Origin: Dehalococcoidia bacterium
GTDB lineage: Bacteria; Chloroflexota; Dehalococcoidia; Dehalococcoidales; JAUVZE01
Assembly (NCBI GenBank): GCA_004376435.1
Contig: SOJS01000043.1
Coordinates: 1-24,705 of the forward strand
DNA length: 24,705 nucleotides
Direction of reading: 5' to 3'
The notes under the pieces are model-generated. The model saw nothing but the letters and a program-made list of their open reading frames with translations. It was not told where the DNA came from and made no database searches. Position 1 is the stretch's first letter; every line of letters starts with the position of its first letter. The translations under genes and the position numbers were made by a program. Positions 8,730-16,583 of the stretch are shown here, one piece after another.

Positions 8730-8786
8730 CTCATTGAGGTTGTGCAAGGCAGGGTCAAGGGCAGGTGCACGGCCTCACTGAGGTTG
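8730..8786 (+). repeat. Two palindromic direct repeats in the rsmA 5' region
   Basis: CTCATTGAGGTTG (8730-8742) and CTCACTGAGGTTG (8774-8786) are 13-nt direct repeats with one difference, 44 nt apart. Each contains a small palindrome (CTCA-T-TGAG and CCTCA-C-TGAGG). They lie between the rsmA promoter and its start codon. They may be operator sites or part of a leader structure; no regulator is identifiable. Confidence 0.5.
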
Positions 8787-8794
8787 ACCAATAG

Positions 8795-9691
8795 ATGAGA
8801 CAGAAAACAGCCAGGGGTAAGTATCACCCCGCAGCAGGGTCACTGCTAAATCAGAGCCAAGGGCTGCTGCGCCGCTTTAACCTCCAGCCAAGAAAGAGAC
8901 TGGGGCAGCACTTCCTTATTGATGAGGCAGTGCTTAAAACCATTATTGAAGCTGCCGAGCTCACCCCGACAGATGTCATTATAGAGATAGGGCCTGGCTT
9001 GGGTATCCTGACCAGGCAGTTATCACAGCAAGCGGGCCAGGTAATTGCTATTGAGCTTGACAGCCAGCTCGCCGCCATCTTGAAGCGGACCTTGGCTCCT
9101 TTTAGTAATGTGGTCATTGTAAATAAGGATGTCCTCAAGACTGAACCAGCTACCCTGCTCAAGGAGCAGGCGGCGGCTAATTCTGGCTACAAGGTGGTGG
9201 CTAACCTTCCCTATTATATTACCTCGCCCGTCCTGCGCCACTTTCTTGAGGCTCAAGTTAAACCTCAGATTATGGTAGTAATGGTGCAGGAGGAGGTGGC
9301 GGAGACCATTGTTGCCGCGCCAGGTCAGATGAGGCTGTTAAGCGTCAGCGTGCAGTTCTACGGGAAGCCAAGGATAATCTCTCAAGTACCAGCCGGGTGC
9401 TTTTACCCCATGCCAGAGGTTGACTCTGCTCTGCTGCGGATTGACCTCTATCCGCAGCCAGCATTAGCAGTAGCCGATAGAGATGGTTTCTTTAATCTGG
9501 TGCGGGCTGGCTTTAGTGCCTCCCGCAAGCAGATAGCCAATTCCTTAGCTCAGGGCTTGGGGCTAGAGAAAGCTGATGTGCTATCACTACTTGAGCAGGC
9601 AGATATAGCGCAGCAACGGCGGGCGCAGACCCTGACCCTTGATGAGTGGGGGAGGCTGTGGCAGGTATTTAGCCGAGGCAGAGATGGTTGA
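8795..9691 (+). CDS. rsmA: 16S rRNA (adenine1518/1519-N6) dimethyltransferase
   Basis: The 298-residue protein (also called KsgA) dimethylates two adjacent adenines in the 3'-terminal hairpin of 16S rRNA during small-subunit maturation. RKRLGQHFLID at 33-43 is the family's N-terminal signature. IEIGPGLG at 63-70 is SAM motif I, AIELDSQLA the acidic ribose-binding strand, and NLPYYITSPVL at 137-147 the motif IV catalytic loop. FYPMPEVDSALLRID and FSASRKQIANSL are conserved in the C-terminal RNA-binding part. The N-terminus is about 20 residues longer than needed before the signature; the ATG at 8795 has only a distant GAGG, so a slightly later non-ATG start is possible. It overlaps ispE by 8 nt. 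Confidence 0.95.
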   Translation: MRQKTARGKYHPAAGSLLNQSQGLLRRFNLQPRKRLGQHFLIDEAVLKTIIEAAELTPTDVIIEIGPGLGILTRQLSQQAGQVIAIELDSQLAAILKRTLAPFSNVVIVNKDVLKTEPATLLKEQAAANSGYKVVANLPYYITSPVLRHFLEAQVKPQIMVVMVQEEVAETIVAAPGQMRLLSVSVQFYGKPRIISQVPAGCFYPMPEVDSALLRIDLYPQPALAVADRDGFFNLVRAGFSASRKQIANSLAQGLGLEKADVLSLLEQADIAQQRRAQTLTLDEWGRLWQVFSRGRDG

Positions 9692-10547
9692 TATTCTGGC
9701 GCCGGCTAAGCTAAACCTGACCCTTGAGGTTGTGGCTAAACGTGGCGACGGCTTCCATGAGATAAGCAGCCTTATCCAGACAATAGACCTGTGTGACTGC
9801 CTCCGCTTTCAGTTGGGTCAGGGCATCACTATAAGCTGTGACCAGCCACAGTGGCTCCCGAAGAAAAGTCTGGTGTCTAAAGCTGCCAGCCTGCTGCAGA
9901 AGACGGCTAAATATCCTAAAGGGGCAACGATAGCCATCAACAAACATATCCCCTTATTGTCAGGCTTGGGCGGCGATAGCAGTGATGCCGCAGCTACCCT
10001 GCGCGGGCTTAATAAACTCTGGAACTTGAGGCTATCACTGCTCCAGCTGCTCGAGCTAGCTCCGTCATTAGGTTCCGATGTGGCTTTCTTTCTTTATCGG
10101 GGCACAGCTCTGGTCAGGGGCAGAGGCGAGATAGTCACCCCGCTACCACCGCTATCCCCTATGTGGGCTGTCTTGCTTATACCACCAGTACCAAGAATGC
10201 CAGACAAAACAAAAAGGCTCTATGTCAGCCTGAAAGCCAGTCACTATACTAACGGGCAGATTACAGATAACCTTGTCTCCCGGCTCAAAAGGGGGAGGGG
10301 GATAACCACCAGCCTGTTTAATGTCTTTGACAGCGTTGGTGATGACAGCTTCACTGGGCTTGGGGAGTATCGGAGGCAGTTTTTAAAAGCCGGCGCGCAA
10401 TGGGTTCACCTGGCTGGCTCAGGACCGACCCTGTTCACACTGACAGAGGACAAAACCAAAGCAGAGAGAGTCTATCAAAACCTGAAGCCGGCTGGGCTGG
10501 AATGCTATCTGGCGGAAACAGTAACCGCTTTAGACAAGGTGGGTTAA
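9684..10547 (+). CDS. ispE: 4-Diphosphocytidyl-2-C-methyl-D-erythritol kinase
   Basis: A 287-residue GHMP-superfamily kinase of the MEP isoprenoid pathway. It phosphorylates the 2-hydroxyl of CDP-methylerythritol. LAPAKLNLTLEV at the N-terminus contains the active-site lysine (Lys9), RGDGFHEISSL follows, and PLLSGLGGDSSDAAATL at about 90-106 is the glycine/serine-rich ATP loop. LGSDVAFFL carries the catalytic aspartate, and AGSGPTLF is GHMP motif 3. The frame is open back to 9639, but the ATG at 9684 is preferred. It is preceded by GAGG at a 5-6 nt spacing, overlaps the rsmA stop by 8 nt, and begins the protein just before the conserved first strand. The rsmA-ispE pairing is common in bacteria. 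Confidence 0.94.
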   Translation: MVDILAPAKLNLTLEVVAKRGDGFHEISSLIQTIDLCDCLRFQLGQGITISCDQPQWLPKKSLVSKAASLLQKTAKYPKGATIAINKHIPLLSGLGGDSSDAAATLRGLNKLWNLRLSLLQLLELAPSLGSDVAFFLYRGTALVRGRGEIVTPLPPLSPMWAVLLIPPVPRMPDKTKRLYVSLKASHYTNGQITDNLVSRLKRGRGITTSLFNVFDSVGDDSFTGLGEYRRQFLKAGAQWVHLAGSGPTLFTLTEDKTKAERVYQNLKPAGLECYLAETVTALDKVG

Positions 10548-10721
10548 AATCCACTATACAGCCTGTATCAAAAGGCTCTGGAAGCTGTTGAGGCGGGGAA
10601 AGAGCTAAAAAGTGAGCCTTACTTTATCTGCCAGGGGTGCGGCTATACTGTCGCCGCCCAAGCCCCTGACAGATGCCCTATCTGCAGTGCCCCACGCTCT
10701 ATGTTCAAGCAGGTGGATTAG
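10548..10721 (+). pseudogene. Rubrerythrin C-terminal rubredoxin-domain remnant, in frame behind ispE
   Basis: Directly after the ispE TAA, and in the same reading frame, 57 codons run to a TAG at 10719-10721. They encode LYQKALEAVEAGKEL, then YFICQGCGYTVAA, then RCPICSAPRSMFKQVD. The two CxxC pairs and the PDRCPICSAP element match the C-terminal rubredoxin-like iron domain of rubrerythrins, and the preceding helix matches the linker to the diiron domain. No ATG, GTG or TTG start lies upstream of the domain in this frame, and the diiron half is absent because intact ispE occupies the upstream DNA. It is most likely a decayed gene fragment. Readthrough of the ispE TAA, giving an ispE-rubredoxin extension, is the alternative. 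The last 17 nt overlap the 3' end of the convergent cca. Confidence 0.7.
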
Positions 10722-11973
10722 GGGAGTTAAAAGGGGCGAAGCTCCTTAATAGCTCCTCCTCATCCTTTCTACTCCTTACCTTCCCGTCCAGCTTAGCTTG
10801 GTGGAGCTTGTCCAGTAACTCCTTGATGGTGGGGCTGGGGGGGATGCCCATTTTTATCAGGTCTTGGCCGCTGAGGGCGGGTTTAATATAGCGAAGCTTA
10901 TCCAGGAACAACTGAATGTGACGGCAAGCCACCGCTGAGTCACTGGCTAACATGTTGGCTATTACTGCCGTCGGGGAGTAGCCATAAAGAAGACGATAGA
11001 CACGGCTGGGGGCAAGTTTGGGGACAGAGAGCAAGCCAAGCTTGGCTTTGATGCTGGCACTATCCCGCAGAATCTGGGCCAGTGATTTGGGCAGCCTGAG
11101 GAATGAGATAAGCTGCTCATTTTCTTTAGCAGTCAGGGGGTATGTCAGCAGAGCTAGGTAAAGCTCAAGTGGTGGGGTGGCACTTAACTTTCGTGCCTGC
11201 TGGAACTTTTCCGCCAGCCAGCGGTTGCCTTTTAGAGATGGGTGCAGCCATTTAAGAACATTAAGCTCATCCGCCCGAAGCAGGATTTTCTCTGGAAACT
11301 CCTCTTTTAATACCAGCTCCAGCTCATGCCGTATTCGGTCGCCACTAATGGTAGCCAGCATCCCTATATCCCGCTTGAGCAGGCTGAGGGTGGTCTCCTC
11401 CAGCTGGAAGCCAAGCCGCCTCTGATAGCGCAAGCCCCTCCAGATACGAGTGGCATCATCACTAAAGCTCTTCTGATGCAGGACACGGATGAGTTTATGC
11501 TCAAGGTCACATCTACCCCCGTAAAGGTCAATCAGCTCGCCGTAGCCGTCAGGGTTAAGCCCAACTGCCATAGCATTTATAGTGAAGTCGCGCCGGGAAA
11601 GGTCACTGTCTATGGAGCTGGGACACACTGTGGGCAGTGCTCCCAGCTTGAGGTAGGTCTCGGAGCGGGCAGTAGCCAGGTCAACACGCCATCTGTCCCA
11701 CTTCAAACTAGCCGTATTAAAGCGGGGGTGGGTGGTCAGCTTGCCGGGATAGGAAAGCGTCAGCTGCTGCGCCAGCTTGATGGCGTCACCCTCCACCACC
11801 AGGTCAAGGTCAAGATTGGTTCGCCCCAGAAGCAGGTCGCGAACGACACCACCAACAAGATAAAGGCTCTGCCCTTGGTTATGAGCAACCTCACCACCCA
11901 CCTGCATAAAATGAACCAGCTCGGCGGGCAGCTGCTTTTTGATTTTATCAGCTAGATTAACTTTTTCAGGCAT
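10705..11973 (-). CDS. cca: CCA tRNA nucleotidyltransferase (class II, bacterial type)
   Basis: A 422-residue enzyme that builds or repairs the CCA end of tRNAs. The head domain shows LVGGVVRDLLLGR (40-51) and the metal-binding DLD at 55-57. It is followed by RRDFTINAMAVGL and the LIDLYGGRCDLEHKLIRVLH and SFSDDATRIWRGLRY blocks that recognise the incoming nucleotide. The C-terminal part is helical and has no HD domain. The frame can be extended to TTG 11982 or GTG 11979; ATG 11973 is chosen. A TATAAT at 11990-11985 predicts a transcript starting within a few nt of the GTG or ATG, so the mRNA may be leaderless. The need for such an enzyme is plain: the CAU tRNA at 16473 lacks an encoded CCA. 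Pure A-adding specificity cannot be excluded. Confidence 0.92.
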   Translation of the reverse strand: MPEKVNLADKIKKQLPAELVHFMQVGGEVAHNQGQSLYLVGGVVRDLLLGRTNLDLDLVVEGDAIKLAQQLTLSYPGKLTTHPRFNTASLKWDRWRVDLATARSETYLKLGALPTVCPSSIDSDLSRRDFTINAMAVGLNPDGYGELIDLYGGRCDLEHKLIRVLHQKSFSDDATRIWRGLRYQRRLGFQLEETTLSLLKRDIGMLATISGDRIRHELELVLKEEFPEKILLRADELNVLKWLHPSLKGNRWLAEKFQQARKLSATPPLELYLALLTYPLTAKENEQLISFLRLPKSLAQILRDSASIKAKLGLLSVPKLAPSRVYRLLYGYSPTAVIANMLASDSAVACRHIQLFLDKLRYIKPALSGQDLIKMGIPPSPTIKELLDKLHQAKLDGKVRSRKDEEELLRSFAPFNSPNPPA

Positions 11974-11984
11974 TTTCACCAAAA

Positions 11985-11990
11985 ATTATA
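11985..11990 (-). promoter_or_regulatory. Extended -10 promoter of cca
   Basis: The minus strand reads TGTGCTATAATTTTT. A perfect TATAAT is preceded by TGC, the extended -10 element; no convincing -35 box is seen. The predicted start point near 11978 coincides with the first possible codons of cca, so no untranslated leader would remain. Confidence 0.55.
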
Positions 11991-12008
11991 GCACAGTATT
12001 ACCCAGCC

Positions 12009-12911
12009 TCAGGTTAGATAGATGATGGCAATACCACCAACAATCATAACCGTCGCCACCAGCCGCAGGACCAACATTCCCCGACCAGGGTGCCACTCTA
12101 AAAACATGGGTAAGATGCGGCTTAAGGCAAAGGCAAAGATAACGACAAACATAGGTTGGCTGCTAGCAATAGTGGCCACCAGAGATACCGGCCCCATCTC
12201 CAGTGCCCAGAACATGAGCACTATTCCTATTGATGCCAGCGTCTCATCAAGGGCGAGCAGACCGGCTACCGAGCCTCTCGGCTTTATAGCTATCAGCTGC
12301 CGGAAGATATGGGGCCGCGCAGATGCCGCCAGAAAGATAGCTGACATAGAGAAGGCGCTAATCCAGAACATATTCCAGAATGAGATGTACTGCAGAGCAT
12401 ACTTGCTGGCTATATTAGCCAAGGCAAAAAGCAGACTGGCGGTGGAAAGGAAGAGGAGCAGCTTGCCCTGCCAGATAGTTGAGCCGGACGAGCTCTGTTT
12501 CAGCGAGACTATTACCGCCCCGGCCACCACCATAATTACTGCCAGCCACTCCAGAAAATAAAGGCTCTCGCCGAGCAGCGGAGCAGCCATAATAGCCACA
12601 AATATAGGATAGGTATAGGTTATGGGGATAACCCGAGATACCTCCTCACTTTTCAGGCTGTAAAGCATGATGATAACGGCAGCTGTGCGGAGCACGCCCG
12701 AGGCTATAGTCACCATTATTGGCCAGATGCCAGTGCCCTCAGGCAGAGGAAAGAGGGCACATAATATCCCGCTATAGACTAAATGAAGGATAGCTACTGG
12801 CAGCATGAATGCTAGTAAGCCGGGCATTCTTTTGGAGAGGAGGTGGCTATCAATTATATTCACTGCCCCGAGGACAATGGCGCTCAGTACAGCTATGCTT
12901 ACCCAGCTCAT
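12009..12911 (-). CDS. EamA-type drug/metabolite transporter family permease
   Basis: A 300-residue, very hydrophobic protein with about ten predicted membrane segments in two EamA repeats. The end of the first repeat reads VIPITYTYPIFVAIMAAPLLGESL, the family's typical proline-rich helix followed by a conserved Gly-Glu. The second repeat ends with VSLVATIASSQPMFVVIFA and a final VMIVGGIAIIYL helix. Family members export or import small metabolites such as amino acids or nucleotide sugars; the substrate cannot be read here. The ATG at 12911 lacks a clear Shine-Dalgarno sequence. The gene stands alone, upstream of cca with a 26-nt gap or more containing the cca promoter, and is divergent from the nucleotide gene group. 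Confidence 0.85.
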   Translation of the reverse strand: MSWVSIAVLSAIVLGAVNIIDSHLLSKRMPGLLAFMLPVAILHLVYSGILCALFPLPEGTGIWPIMVTIASGVLRTAAVIIMLYSLKSEEVSRVIPITYTYPIFVAIMAAPLLGESLYFLEWLAVIMVVAGAVIVSLKQSSSGSTIWQGKLLLFLSTASLLFALANIASKYALQYISFWNMFWISAFSMSAIFLAASARPHIFRQLIAIKPRGSVAGLLALDETLASIGIVLMFWALEMGPVSLVATIASSQPMFVVIFAFALSRILPMFLEWHPGRGMLVLRLVATVMIVGGIAIIYLT

Positions 12912-12963
12912 CGGCTATAGCTTACACTATGCCAGGTTAAATGCAAAGATTTGGATAAGCCTA

Positions 12964-12993
12964 TTGTCAAACGCTGGCTACTTTCTTTATAAT
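12964..12993 (+). promoter_or_regulatory. Promoter of the UPF0200-kinase/dCMP deaminase operon
   Basis: TTGTCA at 12964-12969 and a perfect TATAAT at 12988-12993 are 18 nt apart. Transcription would start near 13000. AAGGAG at 13001-13006 is the ribosome binding site, 9 nt before the ATG at 13016. The 5' untranslated leader is therefore only about 16 nt. Confidence 0.7.
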
Positions 12994-13015
12994 AAGCGGC
13001 AAGGAGTTTCGTTTA

Positions 13016-13558
13016 ATGAAGGTGGTCTCAATTGTAGGTATGACTGGTGCCGGCAAATCGGAGGCAGCCAGGGCATTTGAGGAGAGTGGCTTTACCACAA
13101 TAAGGTTCGGCGATACCACCGATGACGAAATCAGAAAGCAGGGCCTTAAGCTAAATGAGGAAAACGAGCGCCGCATCAGGGAATTTTTAAGGAAAGAGCA
13201 TGGCATGGCCGCCTATGCTAAACTTAACCTGGGCCGCATTGATTCGGCATTAAAGAAATCAGATGTGGTTATTGATGGGCTTTACTCCTGGGAAGAATAC
13301 ACCTTTCTTAAGGATTATTATGGGAAAGACTTTTATGTCGTCGCTGTCTGGGCACCATCGAGGACAAGGTATGGTCGCTTAACCGGTCGGTCAAGGCGTT
13401 TCCTGACAGTAGCCGAAGCCGCCAGCCGTGACCGAGCCGAAATAGACAATCTCAATAAGGGCGGGCCAATTGCCATGGCTGATTTTACCGTTACCAATGA
13501 AGCCTCCCTGGAAAACTTAAGGGAGGAAGTAGAAAGGGTTATCTCGGTATTAAGATGA
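13016..13558 (+). CDS. UPF0200-type P-loop nucleotide kinase (predicted)
   Basis: A 180-residue P-loop protein. [12 protein letters not shown] at 7-18 is the Walker A loop, and [16 protein letters not shown] resembles the substrate-binding segment of the archaeal UPF0200 family (SMGDVVRYETLKQG type). [16 protein letters not shown] fits that family's pattern of a buried acidic strand end plus helix. [19 protein letters not shown] resembles the lid with several arginines. UPF0200 proteins look like dephospho-CoA or (d)CMP kinases, but the activity is not firmly established. The stop overlaps the start of a dCMP deaminase (ATGA), which suggests a role in deoxynucleotide metabolism. It is not a clear CoaE or Cmk. 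The family is mainly archaeal; a bacterial copy may be an old transfer. Confidence 0.72.
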   Translation: MKVVSIVGMTGAGKSEAARAFEESGFTTIRFGDTTDDEIRKQGLKLNEENERRIREFLRKEHGMAAYAKLNLGRIDSALKKSDVVIDGLYSWEEYTFLKDYYGKDFYVVAVWAPSRTRYGRLTGRSRRFLTVAEAASRDRAEIDNLNKGGPIAMADFTVTNEASLENLREEVERVISVLR

Positions 13559-14028
13559 AAAGACCAGATATTGACGACTACTTTCTTAAGATAGCCGCGG
13601 TGGTTGCCGAACGCTCAACCTGCCGCCGCCATCATGTCGGGGCGGTGGCGGTAAGGAACAAGCATATACTGGCTACCGGCTATAATGGAGCTCCCTCCGG
13701 GCTCAAGGACTGCCTTGAGCTTGGCTGTTTGAGGGATGAGCTAAATATACCATCAGGCGAAAGGCATGAGATATGCCGCGGCATCCATGCCGAGCAGAAT
13801 GCCATCATACAGGCCTCTCTCCATGGCATCAGTCTTGAGGGGAGCACTATTTATGCCACCCATACCCCGTGCAACTTGTGTGCCAAGATGCTGGTAAATG
13901 CCAGGATAAAGCGATTTGTCAGCTACGGTAAGTATGACGATAATTCCTTTGCCAGCCTTTTTCGGGAGGCTGGTATTGAGGTAGACATCAGGAAAAGACC
14001 CTCGTCTAGAATAAGCTATCTTGATTAA
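13555..14028 (+). CDS. Deoxycytidylate (dCMP) deaminase
   Basis: A 157-residue zinc enzyme converting dCMP to dUMP, the precursor of d[11 protein letters not shown] near 82-89 supplies the zinc-ligand histidine and the catalytic glutamate, and [10 protein letters not shown] near 104-113 supplies the two cysteines. The N-terminal segment RHHVGAVAV with GYNGAPSG and the inserted loop holding DC and GC cysteines are typical of dCMP deaminases (ComEB family) rather than cytidine or tRNA deaminases. Its ATG overlaps the upstream kinase stop by 4 nt, so the pair is co-translated. A dUTPase nearby (14995-15507) feeds the same dUMP pool. Confidence 0.92.
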   Translation: MKRPDIDDYFLKIAAVVAERSTCRRHHVGAVAVRNKHILATGYNGAPSGLKDCLELGCLRDELNIPSGERHEICRGIHAEQNAIIQASLHGISLEGSTIYATHTPCNLCAKMLVNARIKRFVSYGKYDDNSFASLFREAGIEVDIRKRPSSRISYLD

Positions 14029-14078
14029 CACCTTGACATTAGTGATAAGATTGATAAACGGTTAATCTGTTTAGGACG

Positions 14079-14993
14079 ATGTCAATACTATATGCTAAGG
14101 TAATCGTCAATCCAGCGGCTGGTGCTTACTCAACACGCCGCAAGTGGCCGGTTATCAATAAGCTCCTGAAGGAGGCTGGGTTATCATTTGACTACCAGCA
14201 TACCGAGGGGGTAGGTCATGCTACCGAGCTCGCCCTAGCCGCCACCACCGATGGTTACCGATATCTGGTGGCTGTTGGCGGTGATGGAACCGTGAACGAG
14301 GTCGCCAATGGCATACTTGGTTCAATGGCAGCTCAGCATACTGTTCTCGGTGTGGTAAGCACCGGCACCGGCAGTGATTTTGCGCGTTCAATCGGCATTC
14401 CCCGTCATTATGCCCGAGCCTGCTCATGCTTAACCAGCCCCCGCCGGCAGGCTATTGATATTGGTGTCGTTAACTACCGGCGAGGGGGTAGGTTCGAGCA
14501 GCGCTTTTTTGTCAACGCCGCCGGTATTGGCTTTGATGCCAGGGTGGTCGAGGTTACACAGGGGTGGCCCAAATACTTCGGCGGCACTATCCCCTATGTA
14601 GCTGGCCTGCTCTGCTCCCTGTTTGGCTATAGGAATAAATCGGTTGTCTTAAGGGTGGGAGGTCGGGTGGAGGCTAAATGTGTACTGAGCATCGTGGTAT
14701 CCAATGGCTGCTCTTTTGGTGGGGGGATGCGCGTCGCCCCTCAGGCTGAACTTAATGATAGTCTGCTGGATGTAATAACCGTTGGCGATATGAGCAAGTT
14801 TGAGCTACTGAAGGCATTTCCAGCAATATATAAGGGAACTCACATTAACCATCCCAAGATTAGGATGGAAAAGGCAACCAGCATCACTGTGGAATCCTCG
14901 GAGCCGGTTCTGGTGCAGGCTGACGGTGAACTACTGGGAGAAACGCCGGCTTCCTTTCATTTGATGCCATCAGCATTAAATATCGTCGTCTAG
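14079..14993 (+). CDS. Diacylglycerol kinase catalytic-domain lipid kinase (YegS/DgkB-like)
   Basis: A 304-residue soluble or peripheral lipid kinase. VIVNPAAGAYSTRR at the N-terminus and VAVGGDGTVNEVANG near 63-77 are the nucleotide-binding signatures of the DAGK catalytic family. VSTGTGSDFARSIGIP and NAAGIGFDARVV follow, and the C-terminal half has GGGMRVAPQAELNDSLLDV and VQADGELLG, as expected. Members phosphorylate diacylglycerol, sphingoid bases or polyprenols; the substrate is open. The ATG at 14079 is 50 nt behind dCMP deaminase, so it may belong to that operon, with only a weak AGGA in front. It ends 1 nt before the convergent dUTPase stop, leaving no room for a terminator. Confidence 0.88.
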   Translation: MSILYAKVIVNPAAGAYSTRRKWPVINKLLKEAGLSFDYQHTEGVGHATELALAATTDGYRYLVAVGGDGTVNEVANGILGSMAAQHTVLGVVSTGTGSDFARSIGIPRHYARACSCLTSPRRQAIDIGVVNYRRGGRFEQRFFVNAAGIGFDARVVEVTQGWPKYFGGTIPYVAGLLCSLFGYRNKSVVLRVGGRVEAKCVLSIVVSNGCSFGGGMRVAPQAELNDSLLDVITVGDMSKFELLKAFPAIYKGTHINHPKIRMEKATSITVESSEPVLVQADGELLGETPASFHLMPSALNIVV

Positions 14994-14994
14994 G

Positions 14995-15507
14995 TTAGGT
15001 ATTTTCTCCCTGATAGGCACCCTGATAGCCTTCTGTTTCCTGGGTTAAGCGCAGGAAAACAAGCTGCACAATTCTGACGTTCCTCTGCAGACGAAACCCC
15101 TGCTGGTTATAGACCACCATCAGGGACTGGGAGCGACCTGAGTAGCCAGCATCCCAGACAGCAGTGTTTACCGTAACCCCACAACGAAGCAGGCTCGACC
15201 TGGGCGTGGCTAGAGCCATAACATCCCGGGGAAGGTGGACAACCTCATTATAGGTAATAATATAAACCCCTGCCACCAGGTCAATAAAACCCAGCCCATC
15301 AAAAACAAGCGGCGCTAGAGAAGACACCAGCCGCTGACTCTTATCGGCGGCTATCCTGCCTGATGACTGAAGCAGTGCCACCTCACGCAGGGTAAGGTCA
15401 ATCCCATTCGGCTGTATCTGCTCCTCAAGGTTAATACAGCCCTCTACCAGCGGTGGCTTTCCTTGTATTAAGCGGTGGATATCCACTTTGGCTAAAACGG
15501 CTGTCAC
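14995..15507 (-). CDS. dut: Archaeal-type dUTP nucleotidohydrolase (dUTPase/dCTP deaminase family)
   Basis: The protein belongs to the trimeric dUTPase/dCTP deaminase fold. EEQIQPNGIDLTL, LPRDVMALATPRSSLLRCG, VNTAVWDAGYSGRSQSL, RNVRIVQLVF and the C-terminal YQGAYQGENT match the archaeal-type dUTPases. The VWDAGYSG block lacks the L-E pair that carries the catalytic glutamate of dCTP deaminases, so dUTP hydrolysis to dUMP and pyrophosphate is the better call. The frame is open to a TTG at 15567. GTG 15507 is chosen because AGGAAGG precedes it by 7 nt and a TAGAAT -10 box (about 15530-15535) lies just upstream, giving 170 residues. ATG 15537 is the alternative start. It is divergent from degV and convergent with the lipid kinase. 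Confidence 0.82.
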   Translation of the reverse strand: MTAVLAKVDIHRLIQGKPPLVEGCINLEEQIQPNGIDLTLREVALLQSSGRIAADKSQRLVSSLAPLVFDGLGFIDLVAGVYIITYNEVVHLPRDVMALATPRSSLLRCGVTVNTAVWDAGYSGRSQSLMVVYNQQGFRLQRNVRIVQLVFLRLTQETEGYQGAYQGENT

Positions 15508-15560
15508 TGCCCGACCTTCCTGCTGGCATTCTACCATATGACGGCTCTTGAGGGTAAGTA

Positions 15561-15588
15561 TTGACAAAATATGTAGATACTCTATAAT
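15561..15588 (+). promoter_or_regulatory. Promoter of the degV-family gene
   Basis: A consensus TTGACA (15561-15566) and a consensus TATAAT (15583-15588) are 16 nt apart, the best-matching promoter in the window. GGGGGG followed by AATC precedes the GTG start at 15625. Confidence 0.8.
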
Positions 15589-15624
15589 TTAATAAGTTTA
15601 ATTCTAAAAAGCAAGGGGGGAATC

Positions 15625-16464
15625 GTGGCTATAAAGATAGTTACTGATAGCAGTTGTGACCTGCCACCTCAGCTGATTAAGCAACTGGGGATTACCGTAG
15701 TGCCCTTATATGTGCGTTTTGGTAAAGAGACCTATCGTGACCGAGTGGACATTAGTGAGGACGAGTTCTACCAGAGGCTACAAAAAGACCCTGTTCACCC
15801 CAACACCATTCAACCCTCGCCCCAGGATTTTGCTGATGTCTATCAAAAGCTGGCACCGGAGGCTGATGGTATTGTTTCCACTCACATCTCCGGTAAACTA
15901 AGCGGCACCTGTAATGCCGCCCTGCAGGGCAAGGAGATAGCCTGCAAGGGGTGTCCCATTGAGGTAATTGACTCACAGACACTGACAATGGGTTTAGGAA
16001 TGGTAAGTATAGCGGCGGCTAAAGTGGCTAATGCTGGGGGAAGTATAGAGCAGGTGATGGGTGAGGTAAAACAGATGATTCCCCGCATACATTTGCTTTT
16101 TATTCTTGATACCCTCAAATACCTGGCTCTAGGTGGGCGTATTGGCAAGGCAAAGGCTTTACTGGGCTCAGTATTAAATGTGAAACCGATACTTGCTATC
16201 AAAGAGGGAGAGGTGGTACCGGCTGGACAAGTCCGCAGCCGTTCTAAAGGTATAGACCGGTTATTTGACTTTGTGCAGAGCGCCTCAAGTATTCAGGATT
16301 TAGCCATCATATATAACACCACACCCGATGAAGCGCAAACTCTGGCTGAGCGTATGACCCCCATATTTGCTAAAGAGCAGATTATAATTACCAGGTTGGG
16401 ACCTATGCTAGGGGTGCATGCCGGTCCAGGGGCACTGGCTATAGCCTTTATAGAAAAAGGGTAA
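15625..16464 (+). CDS. DegV family fatty-acid-binding protein
   Basis: The 279-residue protein begins IKIVTDSSCDLPPQLI, the DegV N-terminal signature. It continues with VPLYVRFGKETYRDRVDISEDEFY, NTIQPSPQDF, STHISGKLSGTCNAA and VIDSQTLTMGLGM, then a C-terminal domain with LKYLALGGRIGKAKALLGSVLNVKPIL and a final GPMLGVHAGPGALAIAF. DegV proteins bind a fatty acid between two domains; relatives (FakB) present fatty acids to a dihydroxyacetone-kinase-like FakA, which is not in this window. The start is GTG, set by the G-rich ribosome binding site 4 nt upstream. It appears monocistronic and ends close to the tRNA on the other strand. Confidence 0.93.
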   Translation: MAIKIVTDSSCDLPPQLIKQLGITVVPLYVRFGKETYRDRVDISEDEFYQRLQKDPVHPNTIQPSPQDFADVYQKLAPEADGIVSTHISGKLSGTCNAALQGKEIACKGCPIEVIDSQTLTMGLGMVSIAAAKVANAGGSIEQVMGEVKQMIPRIHLLFILDTLKYLALGGRIGKAKALLGSVLNVKPILAIKEGEVVPAGQVRSRSKGIDRLFDFVQSASSIQDLAIIYNTTPDEAQTLAERMTPIFAKEQIIITRLGPMLGVHAGPGALAIAFIEKG

Positions 16465-16472
16465 TCAAAAAG

Positions 16473-16544
<72 letters not shown>

Positions 16545-16553
16545 AGCCAGACC

Positions 16554-16583
16554 AGAATATCACTCTTCTATTTAAGCTGTCAA
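16554..16583 (-). promoter_or_regulatory. Promoter of the CAU tRNA
   Basis: TTGACA (16583-16578), overlapping the stop codon of tupC, is followed after 18 nt by TATTCT (16559-16554). The predicted start point is about 16547, just before the tRNA 5' end at 16544. The tRNA can thus be made independently of the upstream tungstate operon. Confidence 0.6.

Noticed and set aside
14034..14060. TTGACA at 14034 as a promoter for the lipid kinase
   Set aside because: No -10 box occurs at an acceptable spacing.
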